Source of the DNA: Dasyornis broadbenti | Taxonomy: Eukaryota; Chordata; Aves; Passeriformes; Dasyornithidae | Direction: 5' to 3' | Length of the DNA: 64,000 nt | NCBI GenBank assembly: GCA_013397935.1 | Contig: VZRN01006295.1 | Span: 581,887 to 645,886 of the forward strand | In this document: positions 26,191 through 35,196 of the stretch, piece after piece | Layout: each line of letters opens with the position of its first letter | How positions within the stretch are numbered: the stretch's first letter is position 1 | Translations under genes and position numbers: made by a program | The notes under the pieces: generated by a model | The model's database searches: none | The model's input: only the letters and a program-made list of their open reading frames with translations | Told to the model about the DNA's origin: nothing

Positions 26191-28028
26191 ATGTGGATAC
26201 CACAAGCAACTGCCTTATAAAGTGTCAAAGAAAAGGCAAATAAAAAACTGGAATAAAAACATGTTTTACTAGGTATTAGAGAAAAACCCCAAAAACATCT
26301 GCTGGGAGCATCTGTTGACGACCAGCTGTTGCCCTTTGTCTTGCCCTCCAATGATGAACAAGATCAAGTACTGCCATCATTGCACCAGTGACAAAACAGT
26401 ACAAGAGCCACGAGCGCCGTAAGAAACTCAAATAAATGCACTTTGTCTTCATCAGTTCCCACAATAGCATTACTATCTCTCAAGGACAAGATTTAAGCAA
26501 AATACTCACCTGAAGTAATTATCACACAATTTAAGAAAAATTTCCAAGTTTGTCTACTCCATGCAGCCACTTACACAGAAAGAGGATTGTGTGCAATCTG
26601 GCAACAAAATAATATCTGAGCCTTAAATAGATGGCATGCATCTCCACAATGCATGCAGTCATACAAGCAATAAAAGCTGGAGTCCCCAAGAATTGACAAG
26701 ATAACACTTCTCATGTGACAACTAGACTCGATACAAATTCTCCTTTTACTGTGAAACCAGGTTGTGTGTGTCTTGATCAAAAGAGGCTCTTCCTAGTAAA
26801 CCATCATTGATGTGGTTTTGGAGTCTTTTTTCTTTCTTAAAAAAAACCCAACTGAACAAAAAGACAGTAGACCTCAGAACTGCTTCTTACATAATATCAT
26901 CTACAAATTTCATTTGGTTTTCTTTTTACAGGAACAAAGAAGGAAATTGAGGAAGATACTTTTTAAAACAGAGTCACCAAAAAGAGGATTAAAACACCTT
27001 CCTCCAAGCTAATATGCTGCTTGAAAAGACTTCAGTATAGCATTACTGCAGCTATTATACACATTTGTACACAAATCCCTGAGAAAGAAAAGTGCCATGT
27101 GATTTCAGATGTTGATTTAACGAATTTATGTATTGCAGACAGGAATTTCCTGATTCAAAACATGGGCATGAAAAAGGGCTTCCTGTTGCTCACTTTACTC
27201 CAAGAAGGGGAAAAAAGGGTAAAAAACCCTCAAAAGACAACAACTTTCCTCCATTTATTTGTTTAAAGCAGAGGTCACAAAAGTGTACAGGTTGAGGAGA
27301 GCTATTTTGCACACAAATTACTTTTGTTGAGTTTGGATACTGGCACAGAGTTGAAATCTGTTCCTTAAATACCTGTTCTGACACAGCCAACTCAAGCATA
27401 ACATCAAGATGATAACAACTCCTTTATTCTTCAGCTCCTTTAAGGAGGTTGCACATAAACCTGTCCTCAATGCCATGTCTGTGCTAGAAGGCACCGAAGT
27501 AGATTTGTAACTAAAAGAAGAGGTTTGATCAGACAGAACTGGTTTTTTCCCCCCAAGGTCAGCTACAACACTATGAGCTCTCAACCTAAATGCTACTTGA
27601 ATAACAAAGTCCTGCAGCTCGTCTATCCAATCACAAGCTGCACACCTATACACACAGAACATGTTGTGTACTTCTTCTTCTCATCAAGAAGGAACAGATT
27701 TGACTGGCAGCCCACCACCTGTTTTTCAGCTTTTGAAGGTCTCTACTGCTTAATGAGATAGTTGTCCTAATTTAGCAAAGCACATCCCGTATTAAAAGAT
27801 AGGGCATAGCTAAGTATGAAACAAAGAGCAGAAATAAACCACTTGTGCATTTCAGCCGTCAAATGTCATCCACTGCCTTCTGCCAATCACTTTCCTAACA
27901 CAAACATGACCCACGAAGGAGCAAACTAATTCCTAGTTAGGAATTGTTCACAGAAGTAAGGAATCCAGAAGCGGCCAAAGGACTGAAACCACCAGAAAAG
28001 TAAGTTTGCTGGTGAGTTTTTTGGGGTT

Positions 28029-28051
28029 AGCGGTTTAGACTTAAAACCGCT
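28029..28051. repeat. 8-base perfect hairpin
   Basis: Arms AGCGGTTT (28029-28036) and AAACCGCT (28044-28051) flank a 7-base loop. It contains a CpG in each arm, uncommon in this AT-rich intron. Confidence 0.65.
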
Positions 28052-29228
28052 CACCCAAGTCTGAATACATGTTGCCTTTTTTCCCCCCGCCTTAACGAGG
28101 AATGATACAGTATCAACTTCAGTTTGGATTTTATGAAGTCTGGTTTGGTAGAAGGACGTTCCTAGTCAGTTTAGGAAAGTTACCAAAGCAGTCTCCTTCC
28201 ATGCCTTTGGGAAGTGAGCAAAAGCAGGACGAGGATGTGCAAGTCCTGGACTCCTACTAGCTTAGCTAAGAATGCTGGAAGCTTTCCATGTCACACATCC
28301 TCAGCTTCAAAGTTTATTCAGACCTCTCACTGGCACCCAGTTGACAATTTACTTTTTTTTTAAATGTACAGAAGAGCATCAGTTAATGTTGCACCATGCA
28401 AAGCTACCATCTAAGTCAAACACAACTCCCTAGAGCACAATTAGCTTATATCTGTTAAAAAAATAATAAAATAAAAAGAGACCTTCCCTTTCTCCAAAAG
28501 CATTTTATGAAAGAATAACATTTTATGAAATAACATGCATGTTAGTCACTAAGTTACTTTCTAAAAAGCTATTGATAAAATTAGCAACTTTTTATAGCCT
28601 AAATCTCCCACAAATCTGTAGCTGTGTGCATGTGTATAAACACACATGCTTGAATCACATACAGGCTGTTCACTTTTTCTAGAAAAGAAAATTCTGTTTC
28701 ATGAGAAACTGACAGCAGCACAGCAGCTCAAGTGCTGTGTCCGACCCTCCTCCTGCCCCTGCCATGTGACCTAGACAACAATATGCAACATAAGCACTGA
28801 GCTTAGAGCAAATTTACTTTTTGGAGACAAACTGAGTAAACACACGCACACATAAAATCATTTTGCATTGCTCAGTTGACAGTTACATAAAAAATGAACA
28901 TCATAAGCAGCATATTTGAAGACTACTTTCGGTTAACAGCAGTTGGCCACTGTCAGAGTGCAAATTCACTTAAAAAAAAAAAAACCAACACTGCTTGAAG
29001 GATTGACATTTGGAATACTGCTATACTTCCAGTCCCAACTTTGCTGTTAAGAGACAAGTCTCATCTCTCTGAAGGTAGCAGAGTGAAATCAGGCCACAGG
29101 TAAAATGCAAGAACTGACAGGGGACAAGTACCAAAAAGCAGAATACAATCACAAAGCAAGTGTGCACACAAAAAGCACCATTGAGCAGCACCATAATATC
29201 TACAGTAGTCCCATGGAGGTTATTAAGG

Positions 29229-29312
29229 TTCAAAACCAAAAAACCAAACAAAAAACCCAAACCATAAAAAAAAACCCCACAAAAAAGCCAAAACAACAAA
29301 CACACACACTCC
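29229..29312 (+). repeat. A/C-rich low-complexity tract
   Basis: About 85 bases almost purely A and C, in units like CCAAAAAA, ACCCAAACC and CAAAACAAC. It gives rise to spurious lysine-rich (plus) and phenylalanine/glycine-rich (minus) reading frames. Confidence 0.85.
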
Positions 29313-30632
29313 CCCAAATAAAGACTTGTATGAGAGCAGAGAGATACTTTATCTCAACTGATCACCTGAGAAAATACCAGAACAGTAAAGTAAGACAGTG
29401 AAGACGGTGCTAAGCGTGATATACTAAACTTCATGTTTCACATGTCAAATAGTAATGTGCAAATGTAACTCAGACATCAAAACAAAGCGAGGGGAAAAAT
29501 GCACAGCCTAGGAGCCTTTTAGCACCCAACCTGATGAGACTCTTCACTTGACTCTGAGAACCTCATGGGGTAGAAAAAAACTAAATACCAGGATGAAAAA
29601 CTGCCCCTGCTGCTGAAGATGCAGAACACAGGGAAGATAACTCAGGGGGGTGTCACAACTTTGTAATTAAATAATGTAGTAAAAGCTAATTAATTGCCTA
29701 TCCCACCCTCCTGCCCTCATTAAAATTTCCTGTGGGTATACTGTTTTTCACAGCTGACATAAGCATTGCAAGTGAAGTAAATCCAGCAACATTTTGTGCA
29801 GAAACAAATCCTACCATACGCAAAAATCTATACATCCTGAATGCCAGAACTTTTAGATTTAAAAGATTTCCATACACAACATCAGGTGTGTCAGAATACC
29901 TGCCATCAGTGAATCAGCAGAGAACTAGTGTGAAACGAAAGACAGCCTTCACAAGGAGTTAGTGTCCAACAGCACCTTCCAGAAAAAGGGCAAGGCTGAA
30001 AGCCTAGGTCTGTAATACAGACCTTAACCATGTTCCCCAGCTGAAGAGAGAGATTTGAGAGAGTAACATACTCCAAAATGAACACAGACTGACCCATTTC
30101 TCCACAGTGCTACATGCTGGCAATTCCTGTAAAGTTTTAGCTACTGTATACCAGGTCACACATCATAATTAAAGCCACCTTTGTTGCCTATGTTTTGTAG
30201 CAACTGTATCTCATGACATAGGCATGTGTCTGCACTGGTGCTTACTTTAGCAGAACACTGGGATCTACACAGGAATTCTCCCTCCAACTGGTTTGTGAAC
30301 AGAAAACATCACAAATAAAAGTTTGGAGAAGGAACATTTTCAAACTAAGAACTGAGTGAGTTATTCTTAAAGAGTTTGCATTAATGTCTTCCCAAATTAA
30401 ATATTCAGATTCAAAAAGAAAAAAAAAATCAGTTTGTCAAGGCATTTCATTCAGAAAGGATGTTGATTTCCTTGTCTAAGGTGTTGTTTCATCTGTTTCT
30501 CCCACAGTTTCATCAATTTTTCCCTTGCCATCCTCTGTTCTCTATACAGCCTCCTGTGTTGCATCAAGTCTTTCACAATACATTTTAACTGATCAACTGG
30601 AGCTGCTGTACTTCGTCACCAATCCTCTCTAG

Positions 30633-30658
30633 ACTTTCTCCTTCTGGAAGGAGAAAGT
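30633..30658. repeat. 26-base near-perfect palindrome
   Basis: Arms ACTTTCTCCTTC (30633-30644) and GAAGGAGAAAGT (30647-30658) are exact reverse complements separated by only TG. One arm is pyrimidine-rich and the other purine-rich. It could be a cruciform-prone site or a dimeric protein target (the GGAA core is ETS-like). No known element is recognised. Confidence 0.75.
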
Positions 30659-31315
30659 GCAGGAGATGCCAAAAGAAAGTTTTATCCATAACTGCAGGAT
30701 TGTAGATAGTTGACTTTTTAAAAAGACATTCCTTCATATGATCTGAACATCAGTATTGTCAAAATTTTGTACCATTATTTAGCTCCTCTCAAATTTGACT
30801 AGTTCTCAGGTGTCAGTTTAATGAAAAAGTCACTTGTGAAGAAGAAAAGTGTTGAAAAGTTAATTATTCTGCAAAGCGCAATTTCACCTCAATGCTGTCA
30901 GAGACTGAAATGTTATAATTCATGGCTTAAACATCTACATGAAGAACTTTTGCCTATTATAGCAAAACTGTATTACAAAAGCTACAGAGAAGACCACTAT
31001 GCCCTGAACAGGCCTTCTGACTGAGGCCCTGGACTGCTCACTGATGGAGATAAGATAAAGTAAACTCAGGTCAGCACCCACCCAGCCTCGTGCTCAGCAC
31101 AGAAGGTTATCCTGGGCAGAAACATTACAGCACAGCATGCAGCAAACCACAAAGAAACACTGCCAAGGTGTCTGATCAACTTGGCAATACTTAAAGGGCA
31201 ACAGCCTCCAATTCAGCCCTCTCATTTGTGATGATAAGTAGTGTCTTGTTTGGTCAACTGCAACACCATTACATTTTAGGAGAGGTCCTTAAACCAAACA
31301 CCTGACTTTTGAAAA

Positions 31316-31344
31316 AGAAACTCACATGAAACTTGTGAGTTTCT
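31316..31344. repeat. 11-base perfect hairpin
   Basis: Arms AGAAACTCACA (31316-31326) and TGTGAGTTTCT (31334-31344) are exact reverse complements with a 7-base loop. It is too short for a microRNA precursor. Confidence 0.7.
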
Positions 31345-31912
31345 ACAATAAAAGGATACTCTGTCCAGTATCAGACACAAGGTGAGAGAAAGTTGAATGA
31401 TTTATCCTCATGGCAAAAAAGTGAAGGACAGCAGTAAGACTCGTGCTAAGATAACTGATGATTTCCACTGCATAGGTGAAAGCCCTAAAAGTTCTGCTCT
31501 ATGATAAATTGGATTTGTTGCTCCAGTGATCTATTAGCATCAGTAGCACTGTTCAAACACAACTGCTGGAACACATTCATAAAGACTCATTTCAAGCTTT
31601 AACACCTCGGTCTGAATCTACTGCATACTACAAGTCTGAAATCTCAAGCTCCATGTATTTTTCAGGTGAACAGATTTCCAGGAATAACCTGCCTTATAAA
31701 AAGTATTTTAAAAGTCCACATGAAAACTAGTAAAGTAAATTTGTATTTAGTATTTCACATTTGAAAAGAGGCAAATTCCTGTAAAGAAAGTTTTTTTTAT
31801 ATATTTTGATAATGTTATAATTTTTTAATGAGCGTTGTGTTCCTATCCCATCTGTATGACATGATTTTTCAGATAAGCAATTTTATTCATATTTAAGCTC
31901 CATTCAGGTTTA

Positions 31913-31956
31913 GCCTTTGAAAATTAAATGAATGGAAAACAAATACATTCAAAGGC
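31913..31956. promoter_or_regulatory. Candidate paired TCF/LEF-like sites
   Basis: GCCTTTGAA (31913-31921) and its exact reverse complement TTCAAAGGC (31948-31956) flank a 26-base AT-rich spacer. CTTTGAA/TTCAAAG is close to the known TCF/LEF target CTTTGWW. The spacer holds a forkhead-like AAACAAATA, and CTGTCAATTA (MEIS plus homeodomain-like) follows at once. Clustering suggests an intronic enhancer, but this is inference. Confidence 0.3.
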
Positions 31957-32743
31957 GCTGTCAATTATTCACCAGACTCCATATACTAATTTTGACTCCT
32001 CAAACATCCAACTCTCCTGTGCATCTTAACATGACAATTGTAGCTTCCAGTAAAATCACATTCAATAAAGCCTTGGCCAACCAAATAAATAAAGGCAGCC
32101 CAGTGTAGTTTATGCGATCAGTCACAAACACTTAGCTGCCTGAGATTATTGCATACACAGCACAGATGTGAATTTCAAACTAATGTTTATTACTAGTAAG
32201 TGTAACAATGTAGCAATGTAACTTTTATTACCAGGAAATTCAGTGTTATCTCGTGTTTTAGAAGTGGCATTTTGAGCAAGAGTTATCCTTGCCCTAATGT
32301 ATCTGCTCAACTTTGAGATGAGAACCAATTTGGACAAATTCCTGATATTCTGCAGTTCCACAGCAGATAGGAAGGAAGGCTGAGTGAAAATCCCAATCAT
32401 TTTAAAAATCATTTGCAGGTGCCTTCCTGAAAGCTCACCTAAGATATCAGCAAGAAGCAAATGGGAAAACAGCCTTCAAGAAGCTCAGCTAACAAAGGTA
32501 CTTTTCTACACCCCTAAAATGACACACCATAGTACAGCATCAGCCTACAAAGCCCAATAGGCTGAACACTGTGTATCACAGACCTAACCACAGGCACCAC
32601 TCTATGAAATTCCAAATGGATATTCAGGTTGCTTTTAAAGTGCACAGCAATTGGTGCTACCTCTCCACCCGGGACCACAATCACATCCTACTAAAAAGAA
32701 ACTTTTTACAGCAATTAAGTTGTCTATTTGTCAAAGGCACCAA

Positions 32744-32839
32744 AAGCTCCAGTAGTTTGGGCGTCGGGAAGAGGCAAAANNNNNNNNNNNNNNNNNNNNN
32801 NNNNNNNNNNNNNNNNNNNNNAAGCTCCAGTAGTTTGGG
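32744..32839. repeat. 18-base duplication flanking the assembly gap
   Basis: AAGCTCCAGTAGTTTGGG occurs at 32744-32761, left of the gap, and again at 32822-32839, right of it. The left copy continues 'cgtcgggaagaggcaaaa' and the right copy 'ggtgggaaaaaa', which look like an error-containing and a clean version of the same sequence. This points to overlapping contig ends that were not merged. Confidence 0.8.
32780..32821. other. Assembly gap (42 N)
   Basis: Run of 42 undetermined bases beside a poly(A) run. The true length is unknown and may be zero or negative because the flanks share sequence. Confidence 0.99.
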
Positions 32840-32845
32840 GGTGGG

Positions 32846-32873
32846 AAAAAAAAAAAAAAAAAAAAAAAAAAAA
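32846..32873 (+). repeat. Poly(A) run, 28 bases
   Basis: Uninterrupted run of 28 A residues followed by CC and eight more A. It probably caused the assembly break just to the left. Confidence 0.9.
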
Positions 32874-34500
32874 CCAAAAAAAAGAGGCCTCCCTTTATCA
32901 GGTTTAGATTTGTTCTCATCTGTATCACTCAGGACAAGAAGTAGCATGAGAGCTTCTCCAAGTTTCTCAGTAACTGATGATGCATAGAAGTTACCAGGAA
33001 ACGCAGATCTATGAGGCACATTAATGATTAAGTTTTGGTCATGGGGATTGGGGTTTTTAATTTATTTTATCTTTAAACCACTATTCTACCTACTTCTCAA
33101 CACAGGTAATGGTCTGTACTGCAAAGATTAATTTGCCACATGTCGTCTGCACCCCCAGGATCCAATCTCCACTGAATGGAGGAGAGACGTGAACTAATTA
33201 AGAACACCCTGGTAACACTAATCCTCCTCTTCTTCAAAGTGCCTGTCACATAGTTCTAGAACAGTTAAGCTCTCCTTCCCTTCACTGAGGGCTGCAAAAG
33301 ACTCTGTCAGTCATATTTCTCCCCAAAAACTGTATATTTATTGAGGCAATCAGACCTCTGAATTCACAGGAAAGCTCAGGCATGCATCCACGCCTTCCTG
33401 TCATTGAGGTAAACAGCCCTCAGCAACACGATTTTTTGTAAGTGACCAGAACTATCACCAATGACCCTTTCAACTCTGGTGAAAAACTAAGATTTCCCCT
33501 TTCAGGAGAAATCCAAAGAGCCTTTGGTTGCAACTTCCAGGTTCACCTTATGCAAGGGGTTATTCTAGTGATGGTATCAATTGACTGAAATCCCACAACA
33601 GGAAGAGTATCTTTAGCTTAAAGCATCTGACTTCATCAACTCTCCAGAAAGCAGAGCTCATTTGGCAACAAATGAAAGGAACTGCAGAATCTGCTCTAGA
33701 AGTGGTGTCTTTCTGCTTTCCTTTACACAATCTTCATGCATATTTTGGATGCGAGAGGTGTATTCTTTGGCAGCTGCCATCTGAACTCCCAAAGAATGGA
33801 GACCACAAGATCATCTCCCTCGCTCCACCTCCAAACCCTCAACAGCAACAAAAAAGGAGGTGGTGGTGATCCTATACGATTGCCCAGTATGCCAAGGGGA
33901 AGACATATAGCCTACAATTGCCTAAATACTTGGAAGGCACTACATATACAAGATAGCTAAAAGTTAAAGAAAACTTAAAACTGGCTGGCAGGAAGACAAA
34001 CTCTCTGTACTTGCCATTGGTTTGCCTGACACCAGCTGGTTGTTCCAGTAGTCCTTCACACCAGAAGCAAGGCAGCTGAAATTCATCCCTGATGTAACTC
34101 CAGCGAGACTAATAAGTTTCCACAAGAACGAATCAGGACCCGTGTATCTAAAACCAAACCCACTAAAGTTTCACGGAAGCGAAATTGCAGGAGTACAATC
34201 TATGGATAACAGCTGGAGAACATTAACTCTCCCCCCACCCCTTGCCGGGGTTAATTTTTTTCTTTCTGTTCAGACAGGAAGCAGTCATATACCATACTGC
34301 ATAATATAAGGATCCTGGGATATAAAGACGAGTAGAAAAGGATTACAAAGAGTTCTCTACAAGTTTTTAGCAAAGTTAACGCTGCCATAACGCCCGAGCT
34401 GTCTTCGAATAGCAAGCCGCGCCTCTGCCCCGACATCATGAGCTGAGACAGCACTTAAACTCTTATCTAGAGTAAGAAAAAAAAAAAAAAAGTTAAAAAC
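32874..34500. other. Intronic DNA near exon 1, no gene seen
   Basis: AT-rich sequence that turns GC-rich abruptly at about 34500. A 15-base poly(A) run lies at 34477-34491 (poly(T) in the FBXL7 transcript, about 200 bases after the splice donor). No repeat family or gene is recognised. Confidence 0.55.
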
Positions 34501-34678
34501 GAAGGGTGCTTTTAAGGGTCGCAGCGCAGCGGGAGTCCAAGCATTGTGTCGTGGATCCGGGCGGGGGTCGCCCCGGCCGGGGAGAGGACGATCCCGCCGC
34601 GGTGGCCCTCGCCCATCATCCCCTCCCCGGCCGGGACGAGCCCGCCGCTGCTCCAGCAGCCCCGTGCCCGCCGCCCCA

Positions 34679-34688
34679 GCTTACCCTC
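34679..34688 (-). other. FBXL7: Exon 1 splice donor of FBXL7
   Basis: On the minus strand the exon ends GAGG at 34685 and the intron begins GTAAGC (34684 downward), a good match to the donor consensus. The break follows the first base of codon 13, so the first intron is in phase 1, leaving a glycine codon to be completed by exon 2. Confidence 0.88.
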
Positions 34689-34721
34689 GCTGCCGTACTG
34701 CTTGCCATTGTTCGCGCCCAT
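34685..34721 (-). CDS. FBXL7: FBXL7 first coding exon (partial gene)
   Basis: Seen: on the minus strand an ATG at 34721-34719 opens 12 codons, MGANNGKQYGSE, plus the first G of codon 13, then a GTAAGC donor. This is the known N-terminus of vertebrate FBXL7 (MGANNGKQYGSEGK...), so the match covers the whole exon and breaks where a glycine is expected. The start has A at -3 and G at +4, a strong initiation context. Known of the family: FBXL7 is an F-box protein of about 490 residues with C-terminal leucine-rich repeats. It recruits substrates such as Aurora A and survivin to the SKP1-CUL1-RBX1 ubiquitin ligase. The MGA start offers an N-terminal glycine; the segment is conserved, but its role is not established here. 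The F-box, LRRs and the rest of the gene lie beyond the left edge. Read-through into the intron gives a spurious 69-codon frame. Confidence 0.92.
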
Positions 34722-34735
34722 CCTGCCGCCCTCAT
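34685..34735 (-). promoter_or_regulatory. Overlapping upstream ORF (uORF3) in FBXL7 leader
   Basis: An ATG at 34735-34733 lies 14 bases before the FBXL7 ATG in another frame. Its frame stays open for exactly 17 codons to the splice donor and would continue into exon 2. Context is moderate (A at -3, A at +4). Ribosomes starting here would bypass the FBXL7 start, so it could lower FBXL7 translation if present in the mRNA. Confidence 0.5.
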
Positions 34736-34770
34736 GCTCGTCGCCGCTTTCCCACGCCGCCGCTCAGCAT
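34732..34770 (-). promoter_or_regulatory. Short upstream ORF (uORF2) in FBXL7 leader
   Basis: ATG at 34770-34768 followed by 11 further sense codons and TGA at 34734-34732. Start context is fair (G at -3). The stop codon overlaps the next upstream ATG as ATGA, an arrangement that permits termination-reinitiation. The encoded peptide is arginine- and glycine-rich and resembles no known peptide. Confidence 0.5.
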
Positions 34771-34840
34771 CTCTCCCGCGGGGCGCCGAGCGGCCCCGGC
34801 TGACGGAGTGCAGCCCTGGGGGATGAGCCCCCGAAAGTTC

Positions 34841-34852
34841 TCACGGCGACAT
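34841..34852 (-). promoter_or_regulatory. Minimal upstream ORF (uORF1)
   Basis: ATG TCG CCG TGA at 34852-34841, three sense codons and a stop, about 130 bases before the FBXL7 start. It matters only if the transcript starts upstream of 34852. Confidence 0.45.
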
Positions 34853-34922
34853 GTCCAAAGCAGCCTCGCAACTTCCTCCGCTTCTTCTCGGGTGGCCGAC
34901 ACACCCCCCCACTCCCCTCCTC

Positions 34923-34994
34923 AAAAAATAAAAAATAAAAAAAAAATTAAAAAAAAAAAAGGGGGGAAAAAATTAAAAGCGAAAGAATAAAAAA
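34923..34994. repeat. A-rich tract inside the CpG island
   Basis: About 70 bases of A runs broken by T and one GGGGGG block interrupt the GC-rich island roughly 200 bases upstream of the FBXL7 ATG. In the FBXL7 direction it is T-rich. Poly(dA:dT) of this kind is known to disfavour nucleosomes, so it could help keep the promoter open. Confidence 0.8.
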
Positions 34995-35017
34995 TGCGAT
35001 GTATCGATGCGACCCCT

Positions 35018-35026
35018 CCCCGCCCC
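35018..35026 (-). promoter_or_regulatory. GC box (Sp1/KLF type)
   Basis: CCCCGCCCC on the plus strand, GGGGCGGGG in the FBXL7 direction, followed by a further GAGGGG. About 300 bases upstream of the FBXL7 start codon. Confidence 0.5.
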
Positions 35027-35170
35027 GGTTTCCAGCCGGGGTGTCAAGGCAAGGAAGGCGGCTCCAGTTATAATCCACAGGCAGGACGGGCGGGACGGCC
35101 TCCGGGCGCTGGCTCCACCGCCCCGCGGCTGGCGCTGGGCTCCCCCGATGCTTCAGCGCCGCTCCGCCTT

Positions 35171-35196
35171 CCTCCTCCTCCTCCTCCTCCTCCTCC
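35171..35196 (+). repeat. (CCT)n microsatellite
   Basis: Eight CCT units plus two bases within the CpG island; AGG repeats in the FBXL7 direction. It may be length-variable and could be leader or promoter, depending on the transcription start. Confidence 0.9.

Larger units (their letters stand above)
26191..32743. other. Intronic DNA, no gene seen
   Basis: AT-rich unique sequence. It holds an A/C-rich tract at 29229-29312, small hairpins at 28029-28051 and 31316-31344, a 26-base palindrome at 30633-30658, a direct repeat of a CATTTTATGAAA word near 28501-28530 and a TCF/LEF-like inverted repeat at 31913-31956. No gene could be supported. Confidence 0.6.
1..34684 (-). other. FBXL7: FBXL7 intron 1 (5' part, runs off left edge)
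   Basis: Everything left of the exon 1 splice donor is intron 1 of FBXL7, read from high to low coordinates. None of the longer reading frames on the minus strand resembles the serine-rich N-terminal region, the F-box or the leucine-rich repeats of FBXL7, so exon 2 must lie left of position 1. FBXL7 is known in other vertebrates to have a very long first intron, which fits. The contents are AT-rich unique sequence, CR1 fragments, A/C-rich simple tracts and homopolymers, listed separately. No second gene nested in the intron could be supported. Confidence 0.85.
34722..35040 (-). promoter_or_regulatory. FBXL7: FBXL7 5' UTR and proximal promoter (extent inferred)
   Basis: The region just upstream of the FBXL7 start on the minus strand must contain the leader, since no upstream splice acceptor is evident at the ATG. 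It contains three upstream ATGs (34852, 34770, 34735), a T-rich tract (34923-34994) and a GC box (35018-35026). The transcription start cannot be placed from sequence. Sp1-type boxes and the absence of TATA suggest dispersed initiation somewhere between about 34880 and 35200. Confidence 0.55.

Noticed and set aside
29021..29401. 98-codon frames on both strands
   Set aside because: Both cross the A/C-rich tract and are low-complexity artefacts.
32571..33019. Frames spanning the N gap
   Set aside because: They include undetermined bases and a poly(A) run; the region is probably misassembled.
34512..34684. Extension of the FBXL7 frame to 69 codons
   Set aside because: After codon 12 the frame crosses a good GTAAGC donor at the phase where vertebrate FBXL7 is known to be spliced. 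The extension matches nothing in the protein.
34506..34990. Plus-strand frames of 85-148 codons across FBXL7 exon 1
   Set aside because: Antisense shadows of the exon and GC-rich leader; low-complexity arginine/serine/proline translations without family resemblance.
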